Origin: Ferruginibacter sp.
GTDB lineage: Bacteria > Bacteroidota > Bacteroidia > Chitinophagales > Chitinophagaceae
Assembly: GCA_030831725.1 (NCBI GenBank)
Contig: JAURKN010000163.1
Location: 1 to 12,179 of the forward strand
DNA: 12,179 nt
Direction: 5' to 3'
Part shown: positions 1 to 7,425 of the stretch, piece by piece
Layout of the letters: every line of letters begins with the position of its first letter
How positions within the stretch are numbered: the stretch's first letter is position 1
Notes under the pieces: model-generated
What the model was told of the DNA's origin: nothing
Databases searched by the model: none
Seen by the model: the letters and a program-made list of their open reading frames with translations, nothing else
Made by a program: the position numbers and the translations under genes

Positions 1-164
1 AAATATTATTTTGCAAATAAAACACCATTTTGGCAAGAATTGTTCGGATGCCCGATATTTTTCTGCAAACAGGAAGGCCCCACTTTCGTGAGGCCTGCTG
101 TTATCCAAACAATCCATAAAACAATGAGGTTGATGTTGATTCAGGATCGGATTGTGGGATAGTA
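1..164. other. Intergenic region downstream of the porP/sprF-like gene
   Basis: No open reading frame of note is seen on either strand. The region holds the 3' hairpin of the minus-strand adhesin/PorP module (75-96). Near the left edge there is an imperfect Bacteroidota -7-like box on the minus strand (TTTATTTG at 21-14, one mismatch to TAnnTTTG). It could belong to a minus-strand gene beyond the window, but no TTTG was found at the expected distance upstream, so it is not called as a promoter. Confidence 0.5.
75..96 (-). terminator. Probable 3' hairpin/terminator of the adhesin-porP module
   Basis: Read on the minus strand, this is a 9-bp stem (AGGCCTCAC with GTGGGGCCT) closed by a GAAA tetraloop, about 70 nt after the porP/sprF-like stop codon. 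One internal pair is U-G in the minus-strand RNA but would be a C-A mismatch in plus-strand RNA, so the structure favours minus-strand transcription. The downstream tract is only moderately T-rich (TTCCTGTTT). It may therefore be a weak intrinsic terminator or a 3'-end stabilising hairpin. Confidence 0.5.
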
Positions 165-1190
165 TCAGAATTTCATGCATCGGACAGCGTCTAGACTGCT
201 GTTTCTTGTTCTTGTTTTTACATATGAAACGGAGCATTCAAATCCACCTCTTCCATAGCTTGCCGATTTGAGGGGCGAAATATTGGCATCATAACTCATA
301 GACACTGAAAGTGGCCTGAATTCCAGTTTCATAACCGGTATGATCGCATCTTTCCATCTCATGTATGCTCCTCCATGGAGAAAATATCTTGACTCGTCAT
401 TTTCACTCAATTTCCAGGTATACAAGGCGCCTCCAATTATTTCTTGATATTTCCCCTGGATGGAATAATCCGCTTCCAATGTGAAATATGTGGTATTGGT
501 CATGTCGAACCTCATACCCACCGAAGAAACCCATTTTGCTGTCATGGCTTCGCGATCGGCAGCGTAGAATGAAATTTTCTTTGCCTGATTGAAATGATGG
601 TAGGCGACGCCGAGATAGAGATTGTTATTTTCATTGTCTCCAATCTGGCTGTTCAGACTCATGCCGACATTGCCATCGAAATATGTGTATGCGTTTGAAG
701 CGAATGTTTCTCCGTCTGCCAGACTTCCGTTGAAGCCAACACCATCATATTGATTGTTGGTGGTCACTTTGGAACGGTCGATGCTTCTTTGCACCAATCC
801 ACCCATGAATCCTATGGAGAAGTATACGTTTTTGTAGTCGCTCATGGACTTATTGTACGTGAAAACGGGAAATACTTTTGTTGTGTTAAGTGCAACTGTT
901 CCGGCTTTGTCGTAAACGATCTGTCCACCATAGGAGATGAAGTCTGATCCTTGTCCCACATTGGTTTTCGTTTCGCCGGTTACACATGTTGTCTGATAGG
1001 CGTCTGTAACACTGTTCCATTGGTTTCTGTGAACGGCCTGGATTCTGATATCGCCAGTGTATATTCCTGCCAGTGATGGATTTCGAAGCACGGGGGTTTC
1101 GAAAATCTGGGAGAAGTGTATGTCTTGCGCCATTGCCATCCCTGCACTGAGCAAGCAGAAAATAATTAGATATGTTGTTTTCATTTTCAT
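165..1190 (-). CDS. PorP/SprF-family type IX secretion membrane protein
   Basis: A member of the PorP/SprF family, outer-membrane-associated proteins that support T9SS export or surface anchoring of proteins with type B C-terminal domains. I start it at the MKMK methionine (341 residues). This gives a clean signal peptide: a hydrophobic stretch followed by AMA|QD. The frame stays open 52 codons further upstream, but that part is polar and overlaps the preceding gene's end. The mature N-terminus shows the family hallmark: an FSQ motif, then RNPSLAG, then an aromatic/basic HRNQW segment. The rest alternates polar and apolar residues, as expected for an outer-membrane beta-barrel. It lies 101 bp after the giant PKD/CTD protein on the same strand, the arrangement of sprB and sprF in Flavobacterium, so I infer it serves that neighbour. 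No Shine-Dalgarno is seen. A box TACGTTTA (1227-1220) resembles a -7 element but lacks a clear -33. It could be another PorP/SprF paralogue rather than an sprF orthologue. Confidence 0.9.
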   Translation of the reverse strand: MKMKTTYLIIFCLLSAGMAMAQDIHFSQIFETPVLRNPSLAGIYTGDIRIQAVHRNQWNSVTDAYQTTCVTGETKTNVGQGSDFISYGGQIVYDKAGTVALNTTKVFPVFTYNKSMSDYKNVYFSIGFMGGLVQRSIDRSKVTTNNQYDGVGFNGSLADGETFASNAYTYFDGNVGMSLNSQIGDNENNNLYLGVAYHHFNQAKKISFYAADREAMTAKWVSSVGMRFDMTNTTYFTLEADYSIQGKYQEIIGGALYTWKLSENDESRYFLHGGAYMRWKDAIIPVMKLEFRPLSVSMSYDANISPLKSASYGRGGFECSVSYVKTRTRNSSLDAVRCMKF

Positions 1191-1255
1191 AGGTCGGGTA
1201 GGGAGGTAACGGTGATTAATAAACGTATTTTCTCTTTCTATTATTGTATCTGTGT

Positions 1256-1279
1256 TTGATTTATTTATTTGTAAATCAA
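1256..1279 (-). repeat. AT-rich inverted repeat between adhesin and porP genes
   Basis: A perfect 8-bp inverted repeat (TTGATTTA, 8-nt spacer, TAAATCAA) begins 12 bp past the adhesin stop codon. It could form a weak hairpin in the bicistronic transcript. It has no following T-tract and very low GC, so a strong terminator is unlikely. Partial attenuation, an RNA-processing point or an operator are possible, as is chance in AT-rich DNA. Confidence 0.35.
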
Positions 1280-1291
1280 TCGATTCAATGG

Positions 1292-4200
1292 TTATTTGAT
1301 CAGAGCCACATTTCCTTTGAATACGAGCGGAGTGTTGTTGTCGCAAAGCACTTCAACCATGTACACATATACATCCGGATTCAATTTTTTACCTCTGAAT
1401 GTACCATCCCATCCCTGGCTGGCATCATTCGCATTCACTATGCCTTTCTCAAATACGATCTCACCCCAACGGTTGAAGATCTTTATTCTTTTGATGGTGA
1501 ATATGCCGCTTCCACGAGGGTAGAACACATCGTTCATTCCATCATTGTTCGGTGAGAATGTATTTGGAATGAACATGTTCGCTCCATCACACAACACATT
1601 TACGGTAAGCTGGTCTGATGCAGTACATCCTCCGCTGTTCTTGACAACTACGGTATAGGTAGTGGTGTTTGTGGGTTTTACCGTAATACCGGGGAAAATA
1701 TCTCTGAATATTGACCCTGTAGGAGACCATCTTGCCGATATCACATCAGGGGATACTTGCGGAATCAAGTCTATGGTTTGTCCAACATTGATGGTTCTGT
1801 CCGCTCCGGCTTCAACAGTCGGTATATCGAATACCTTAACCATTACATAAGCAGTGTCTTTGAAGCATCCTTTGTCATCAGATCCGATCACACGGTAGTT
1901 GGTGGTAACCGTTGGTGTTGCCATGGTGGTTGAACCATTTGGATTGTCCAATCCGGTTGATGGATACCAAGCGTAAGATGCTGCGCCAGAAGCGGTCATT
2001 CTCATCGATCCTCCTTTGCAAAGTGAATCTCCTCTGCTTATGGTCATATCAAACGGATATTGAACAGCCACGTTGATGGTGTCTGTGCTGCTGCATCCTT
2101 CTGCCGTAGTTCCGGTAACCACATAAGTGATCGGGTTCGCCGGATTGGCAACCGGGTTCGCACAATTGCTGCAGCTCAATCCTGTCGAAGGAGTCCATGA
2201 GTAAGTATTCGCTCCATTTGCAGATAGGGTAATGCCTGTGCCTTTGCATACAAGCGTATCGCTGCCTGCTTTAACTATCGGTACCGCATGAACGAAAATG
2301 GTTGTGTTTGCTGTATCTCTGCAACCATGCGAATTTGAGGCAGTTAATGATACTTGATAAGTTCCGGGTTGAACATAAGTTTGGGTGGTAGGAATTTGAA
2401 GACCAGACTGATTCTGATTTCCAAAATTCCAGTTCCAAGTCATTTGTGTGCTGTCGCCTTGAGAAACAGCGCCTGAGAATTGAACCTGTAAAGGTGCACA
2501 TCCATTGGCAGTCCTGGCTATTCTGATTTCAGGTGATGTGATGATTCTTACAGGAACCTGGGCATTGAACGTATCTGTACAACCGAAGGTTGATGTTACG
2601 ATCAACTGTGGCGTGTAGGTGCCTGACTGCACATAACTGTGTGAAGGGTTTGCACTTGTTGACGTTTGTCCATCTCCGAAATTCCAATGATACTGACTCA
2701 CAGGATCTGTTCCTGACACAGTGCTTTGGAATTGAACATCTCCACGATCACAAATGATGGGTTGGTTCATGGTGAAGTTTGCTTGAACGTCTCTTATCTT
2801 GATGGTGTCTCTGCCTGTAAGTGGTACGACACATCCAGCGGTATCTCTGAGAATGAGTCTCGGTAAAAATGATCCCGGAGTTTGATACACATGAGAGACT
2901 AGAGAATCTCCGCCTACTTGTGTTGTTCCGTCACTGAAATCCCAAGTGAAAATCTGAGTGCCTCTTGTGGAAGCCCTGAATTGAACAGTTGTTGGAACAC
3001 ATCCATTCAAGCCTGCATAATTGAAGCTACCACCTGGTCCTCTTACTACGATTCTTTTTGTCACTGACGCGCTGCATCCTCCTGGACCAACTACTGTCAG
3101 TTTAGGAATGAAAGTGCCGGATATGGAGTAGAAGTGTGATGGATCTTGTGTTACAGAAGTATTTCCATCTCCAAAATCCCAAGTATAAGATTGCTGATAC
3201 TGCGATTGGTTAGTGAAATGTACGATGAGTGGAGGGCAAGTTCCCAAGCTATCACTGATGGTGAAAGAAGGGACTGGCATTACAACGCTGACGATATTGT
3301 TACGTGTAACAGTATCCTTACATCCATATTGGTCTCTGATTTGCAATGTGACGTTATAGGTTCCTACTTGCGTATATTGATGAACCGGATGTTGAAGAGT
3401 TGATTGCTGTCCGTCTCCAAAATTCCACTGATACGACATACCCATTCCATTAGAACCATTATTGAATTGAATATTGCTTCCAGGACATCCTAGGCTGTCT
3501 ATGGTACTGAATGCCGCGACAGGATTATTGATGGTAATCAGGTTGTTTTTTGTGATTTGATGAACACATCCGCTGGCATCTCTGATGGTTAGCTTTACGG
3601 TATAAATTCCACCCAGCGCATAAGCATGACTGGTATTAGGTGTGTTTGATGTGTCCGATTGTCCGTCTCCGTAGTTCCAGATCCACTCTACGATAGGGTT
3701 TCTTCCGTCGGAAGATGAACTATCTCTGAACTGAACCTGTGTATTCGCACAGGCTGTGACACTTCCTACATTGAATCGGGCAATAGGTCCATTCACTTTG
3801 ATGTATTGTATTTTTCTGATCGTGTCTCTGCAATTGTTCTTGTCTCTGGTGATCAAAGTGACGTTGTAGATTCCTGAGTTGTAATAGATTTTTGTGATGG
3901 GTGATCCGGTTCCGGTTGAATTGTCTCCAAAATTCCAGGAAAACAGCGCGTAGTAAGATGGCGTTACTTGAGTAACCTGAAATTCAACGGGGTTCGGTTT
4001 GCAAATTACCGTGTCTGATGCGACGAAATTGGCAAGTTGATTTACAATCAGAATGGTTGTGGACTTGGTGAAATCGCAACCGGTTGTGTTGTTGTGAACA
4101 GTCAATTTGACGATGTATGATCCTGATGTTGCATAGGTGTGTTCAGGGCTTTGAAGGGTCGAAGTGTTTCCATCTCCGAACTCCCAGAACCAGCTGTCTG

Positions 4201-6100
4201 CTCCGATCGATCTGTCGTTGAATTTTCTGTACAATCTGTTTCTGCAATCCACAACGGGTGTGAATGCAGCGATTGGTGGAGTAATATGGATGTATTCTGT
4301 GCGGATCAATGTGTCAGGGCAACCATTGTAATACACTATAAGTCTCACATCGAAATATCCGGTATCGGTGTAAATATGTTGTGGATTTTGAGTGGATGCG
4401 GTTCCGCCGTCTCCGAAATGCCATAACCATTGGTCAACAGAATCTCCAATTGGAGTTTCGTCGGTGAAATAAATCGGTAAGTAGGCGCAAACATCTCTTG
4501 GTGTCGCGCTGAATGCCGCATGTGGTTTGTTTCCAGCCTTGATACCATTCACATACTTTACCGTGTCTGTACAACCGCTTGCGGTGACGATGACCAAAGT
4601 GATGTCGTATTCTCCAGCCAAGAAAGTATGTGTTGGCCTTGGTTCATTAGAATTGGTGCTGTCTCCGAAATTCCACTGATAGCTGACGATGGAATCACCA
4701 CCTATAACAGTAGGTTCGAAAGTCCATACCAGCGGAGCACAACCTTTTTGAGGAAGGCTGCGAATCGAAGCGACGGGAGGTTGAATGTTCACATATTGTG
4801 CGAATTCTTTAGACTGTACACATCCATTGCTGGAAGTCGCTGTCAGCTTGACGCTGAAGTTGCCCTGCTGATTGTAAATATGGGATGGCGCAGGTGAAGT
4901 TGATGTTGTGCCATCTCCGAATGTCCAGCTGAAGCTAACAGCATTGGTTGTATTGTTGACGAAGTTCACATTATGAGGCGATGCGCAGGAAGACAATGGA
5001 GATCCAGAAAAATCGACTACCGGATTCGGATGAATCACTATTGTTCTTTTAATGGAATCTGAACAGGTGCCAAAATTGTTATACAAGGTCACTTGATATG
5101 TACCTGGATTGGAAAATGAATGAACAGCAGTATTACCGATAGAAGGAGATGTGCTGTCTCCAAAATTCCAAACAGATCCTGATGGAACGGGAGTACTTGT
5201 ATTTGTAAATGTTACCGGAGCGCCCGCACATGCAGAAGTAGGTGCGGTGAATCCGTTTATGTTGTTTGAGATGACAAATGCGTTGTTTTTGATAATGGTG
5301 TCTTTGCATCCCGTTGCATTGGTTACAATGAGTCTTACAGAAAAACTACCTCCACGTGTGTAAGTATGAACAGGGCTGCTGTCTGTCGAAGTTGCCCCAT
5401 CACCAAAACTCCATTGATATTGTAACGTGCCGCTTCCACTACTCAAATTGTAGAAAGAAACATTTACAGGAGCACCACAATTGTTAGTGGGTCCGATTCT
5501 AAAATCTGCAACCGGTTTGTTGGAAACAGTAATTAGGTTGGTGTCAGTTTTGGAGCTTACACAACCGAAGCTGTTTGTCGCTCTCAAGGTCACGTTGTAT
5601 GTTCCACTATTATTATAATTTCCACTAGGATTTCTTTGGGTGCTTAGTGTGCCGTTTCCAAAGTCCCACTGCCAAGAGGCCAGTGTGCCGCTTCCTGCCG
5701 TGCTCAAATCAGTAAATCCAACGGTTAAAGGAGCGCATCCGCTTGTGGCTGATGCTGAAAAAGAAATAACAGGTTTAGCATAAACCTGTACATATTGTGT
5801 TCTTATGATTGAGTCTGAACCGGTTTGGTTTCTAACAACCAGTTTTATCGTGTATTGTCCGGGATTGATATAAATCACTGACGGATTTTGCAAAACAGAA
5901 ATAGTTCCATTTCCAAGATCCCAGCGCCAAGAATTCGGATTTCCAGTAGAAAGGTCTGTAAAATTGACCACCAAGGGTGCGCATCCCGTAAGATTGTTGC
6001 CTGAAAAGTTTGCGGAGGGTTGCGCTTTAGCCAAAATGACCGACAAAAGGCCAAACAGGAGTAAAACGCAGGCTTTAAGTGCCTTGGTTGACGTAAACAT
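1292..6100 (-). CDS. Giant secreted PKD-repeat adhesin-like protein with T9SS type B C-terminal domain
   Basis: A 1602-residue predicted cell-surface protein. Residues 1-26 are a Sec signal peptide ending AKA|QP. Residues 27 to about 1272 hold 15 tandem PKD domains of about 83 residues. Each has a core related to W-x-F-G-D-G, degenerate in repeats 1, 2, 4, 9, 13 and 15, and most have a Y-x3-G-x-Y/F-x-V-x-L strand. Three further Ig-like domains follow (about 1274-1346, 1348-1424, 1425-1504), with Y-x-W-x-P-S-T-G-L motifs in the first two. Residues 1509-1602 match the gliding-motility-associated (CHU_C, TIGR04131-like) domain: FIPNTFSPNNDG, IFNRWGE, WDG and a terminal KGNV strand. This domain directs T9SS export. 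PKD arrays in such proteins usually act in adhesion, gliding or polymer binding; no catalytic domain is seen. It is the first gene of a likely two-gene unit with the PorP/SprF-like gene. It is not an sprB orthologue on length, SprB being several times larger. The ligand cannot be inferred. Confidence 0.9.
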   Translation of the reverse strand: MFTSTKALKACVLLLFGLLSVILAKAQPSANFSGNNLTGCAPLVVNFTDLSTGNPNSWRWDLGNGTISVLQNPSVIYINPGQYTIKLVVRNQTGSDSIIRTQYVQVYAKPVISFSASATSGCAPLTVGFTDLSTAGSGTLASWQWDFGNGTLSTQRNPSGNYNNSGTYNVTLRATNSFGCVSSKTDTNLITVSNKPVADFRIGPTNNCGAPVNVSFYNLSSGSGTLQYQWSFGDGATSTDSSPVHTYTRGGSFSVRLIVTNATGCKDTIIKNNAFVISNNINGFTAPTSACAGAPVTFTNTSTPVPSGSVWNFGDSTSPSIGNTAVHSFSNPGTYQVTLYNNFGTCSDSIKRTIVIHPNPVVDFSGSPLSSCASPHNVNFVNNTTNAVSFSWTFGDGTTSTSPAPSHIYNQQGNFSVKLTATSSNGCVQSKEFAQYVNIQPPVASIRSLPQKGCAPLVWTFEPTVIGGDSIVSYQWNFGDSTNSNEPRPTHTFLAGEYDITLVIVTASGCTDTVKYVNGIKAGNKPHAAFSATPRDVCAYLPIYFTDETPIGDSVDQWLWHFGDGGTASTQNPQHIYTDTGYFDVRLIVYYNGCPDTLIRTEYIHITPPIAAFTPVVDCRNRLYRKFNDRSIGADSWFWEFGDGNTSTLQSPEHTYATSGSYIVKLTVHNNTTGCDFTKSTTILIVNQLANFVASDTVICKPNPVEFQVTQVTPSYYALFSWNFGDNSTGTGSPITKIYYNSGIYNVTLITRDKNNCRDTIRKIQYIKVNGPIARFNVGSVTACANTQVQFRDSSSSDGRNPIVEWIWNYGDGQSDTSNTPNTSHAYALGGIYTVKLTIRDASGCVHQITKNNLITINNPVAAFSTIDSLGCPGSNIQFNNGSNGMGMSYQWNFGDGQQSTLQHPVHQYTQVGTYNVTLQIRDQYGCKDTVTRNNIVSVVMPVPSFTISDSLGTCPPLIVHFTNQSQYQQSYTWDFGDGNTSVTQDPSHFYSISGTFIPKLTVVGPGGCSASVTKRIVVRGPGGSFNYAGLNGCVPTTVQFRASTRGTQIFTWDFSDGTTQVGGDSLVSHVYQTPGSFLPRLILRDTAGCVVPLTGRDTIKIRDVQANFTMNQPIICDRGDVQFQSTVSGTDPVSQYHWNFGDGQTSTSANPSHSYVQSGTYTPQLIVTSTFGCTDTFNAQVPVRIITSPEIRIARTANGCAPLQVQFSGAVSQGDSTQMTWNWNFGNQNQSGLQIPTTQTYVQPGTYQVSLTASNSHGCRDTANTTIFVHAVPIVKAGSDTLVCKGTGITLSANGANTYSWTPSTGLSCSNCANPVANPANPITYVVTGTTAEGCSSTDTINVAVQYPFDMTISRGDSLCKGGSMRMTASGAASYAWYPSTGLDNPNGSTTMATPTVTTNYRVIGSDDKGCFKDTAYVMVKVFDIPTVEAGADRTINVGQTIDLIPQVSPDVISARWSPTGSIFRDIFPGITVKPTNTTTYTVVVKNSGGCTASDQLTVNVLCDGANMFIPNTFSPNNDGMNDVFYPRGSGIFTIKRIKIFNRWGEIVFEKGIVNANDASQGWDGTFRGKKLNPDVYVYMVEVLCDNNTPLVFKGNVALIK
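2285..6022 (-). repeat. Tandem array of 15 PKD-domain coding units
   Basis: The array codes for residues 27-1272 of the adhesin in units of roughly 240-260 bp. The conserved W-x-F-G-D-G codons produce a recurring plus-strand motif like TCTCCRAAATTCCA, for example near 2674, 3171, 3415, 3667, 3924, 4171, 4411, 4663, 4913 and 5157. Apart from this core the units are well diverged in DNA, with no adjacent near-identical copies noticed by eye. This argues for old duplication rather than recent expansion. Confidence 0.85.
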
Positions 6101-6126
6101 AGGATATGGTATTCGTTTTAAGGATC

Positions 6127-6150
6127 AAAATGGGTGGATTAAGCCCATTT
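6127..6150 (-). repeat. Inverted repeat in the leader of the adhesin gene
   Basis: A perfect 7-bp inverted repeat (AAATGGG, 9-nt spacer, CCCATTT; arms 6128-6134 and 6144-6150) lies about 27-50 nt upstream of the adhesin start codon. It sits in the 172-bp divergent region shared with the nif3-like gene. It could be a 5'-UTR hairpin or an operator. No convincing promoter for either gene was found around it, so its role is open. Confidence 0.35.
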
Positions 6151-6272
6151 CTAGTGTAATAACTCATTTTTAGGTATAAAATTGTGTGCAGACCCAAAAA
6201 ATCAGTATTATTTTTTTCTATTGTTCTTCCACTTAAAATCAGTTTGAATTACCTTCCGTAAAAATTCAAATT

Positions 6273-7373
6273 ATGCTCACCATCGGCAATATTTGTAGTG
6301 TTTTTGAAAGATTTGCTCCCCTTTCTTTGCAGGAGGATTATGACAATAGCGGATTGATTTTGGGGGATAAGAGTCGTGAATGTACCGGTGTGATGTTTTG
6401 TCTTGATGTCACAGAAGAAGTGGTTGCTCAATCAGCAAAACAAGGCTGCAATTTGATTATCGCACATCATCCATTGATTTTCAATGGTTTAAAGAAGGTT
6501 TCTTCATCCACTGCACAGGGAAGAACCTTGATTAACGCCATCAAACAGGATCTTGCCGTTTATGCCTGTCACACCAATATCGACAATGTTTTGGATGGGG
6601 TTAATGGGAAAATGGCAGATAAGTTGGGCTTGATCAACAGAAAGATTTTATTGCCCAAAGCAGCAACCCTAAAAAAGCTTGTGGTTTTTGTCCCATCCGC
6701 TCACTCGGAAAAGGTTGAAGCTGCATTATTTGAGGCCGGAGCCGGCAATGTCGGTAACTACAGCGAATGTTCTTTTGTTTCTGAAGGCACAGGTTCATTC
6801 TTACCCGGAGAACAAGCAAATCCATTTATGGGGGCAAAAGGATCAAGGCATTCTGAGCTGGAAAAGAAAATTGAAGTCATATTTCCATCTTGGATTCAAG
6901 GAAGCTTGATCGATTCTATGCGAAAAAGCCACCCTTACGAAGAAATCGCATATGAGGTTTACAAAATGGAGAACATGAATGATCGTTTTGGCTCAGGTCT
7001 GCTTGGTGAACTCAAGGAGCCCATTACCGAGGATCAGCTTTTGGCTAGGTTAAAAAACGATTTTAAGGTACCTGTTGTCCGACATTCGCCTTTGCTGAAC
7101 CGGAAAGTGAGTAAAATCGCTATTTGTGGAGGAGCGGGTGCCTTTCTCATTAGACAAGCCAAAATCATGGGCGCCGACGTATTGGTTACCGCTGATTTGA
7201 AATATCATGATTTTTTTGAGGCTGAAAATCAGCTTGTTTTGGCTGATATCGGACATTTTGAAAGCGAACAGTACACCATAGAACTTTTTATGGATATTTT
7301 CAAGGAAAATTTCCCTACCTTTGCACACTTAAAAAACCATATTTCCACCAATCCGGTCAACTATTCCATTTGA
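6273..7373 (+). CDS. Nif3/YqfO-type dinuclear metal-centre protein
   Basis: A 366-residue member of the Nif3/YbgI/YqfO family (GTP cyclohydrolase I type 2-like, NIF3/DUF34), cytosolic ring-forming proteins with a two-metal site and no settled physiological role. Family marks include DNSGLILGD (residues 24-32), the AHHP metal-binding histidines (His65/His66), HTNID (Asp104), TADLKYHDF (306-314) and GHFESE (His328/Glu332). These match the YbgI ligands in spacing. Residues about 130-235 are an inserted domain like the CutA/PII-like one of Bacillus YqfO, making this the long form of the family rather than the roughly 250-residue short form. It diverges from the adhesin gene and precedes a zinc-ribbon gene by 52 bp, probably in one transcript. 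The start is the only sensible ATG; the leader is AT-rich without a Shine-Dalgarno. Family assignment is strong; the biochemical activity is uncertain. Confidence 0.93.
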   Translation: MLTIGNICSVFERFAPLSLQEDYDNSGLILGDKSRECTGVMFCLDVTEEVVAQSAKQGCNLIIAHHPLIFNGLKKVSSSTAQGRTLINAIKQDLAVYACHTNIDNVLDGVNGKMADKLGLINRKILLPKAATLKKLVVFVPSAHSEKVEAALFEAGAGNVGNYSECSFVSEGTGSFLPGEQANPFMGAKGSRHSELEKKIEVIFPSWIQGSLIDSMRKSHPYEEIAYEVYKMENMNDRFGSGLLGELKEPITEDQLLARLKNDFKVPVVRHSPLLNRKVSKIAICGGAGAFLIRQAKIMGADVLVTADLKYHDFFEAENQLVLADIGHFESEQYTIELFMDIFKENFPTFAHLKNHISTNPVNYSI

Positions 7374-7425
7374 CTTTCGGAACAAACACGGATCAAGTTG
7401 GAAATAGCTGAAAAAAATCTTCACT

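Noticed and set aside
1191..1346. 52-codon N-terminal extension of the PorP/SprF-like frame
   Set aside because: It precedes a clear signal peptide, is polar, and overlaps the end of the adhesin gene; the MKMK start at 1190 fits the family.
1244..5363. Numerous plus-strand and alternative minus-strand frames inside the adhesin gene
   Set aside because: They are short, lack recognisable domains, and are explained by the periodic codons of the PKD array.
2285..6022. CRISPR-like periodic signal
   Set aside because: The period is about 250 bp and the recurring blocks are imperfect codons for W-x-F-G-D-G inside one open frame, not short identical repeats with spacers.
6068..6100. Possible lipoprotein signal at Cys11 of the adhesin
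   Set aside because: The Cys lies before the hydrophobic core and lacks a lipobox; the AKA|Q site at residue 26 is a standard Sec cleavage site.
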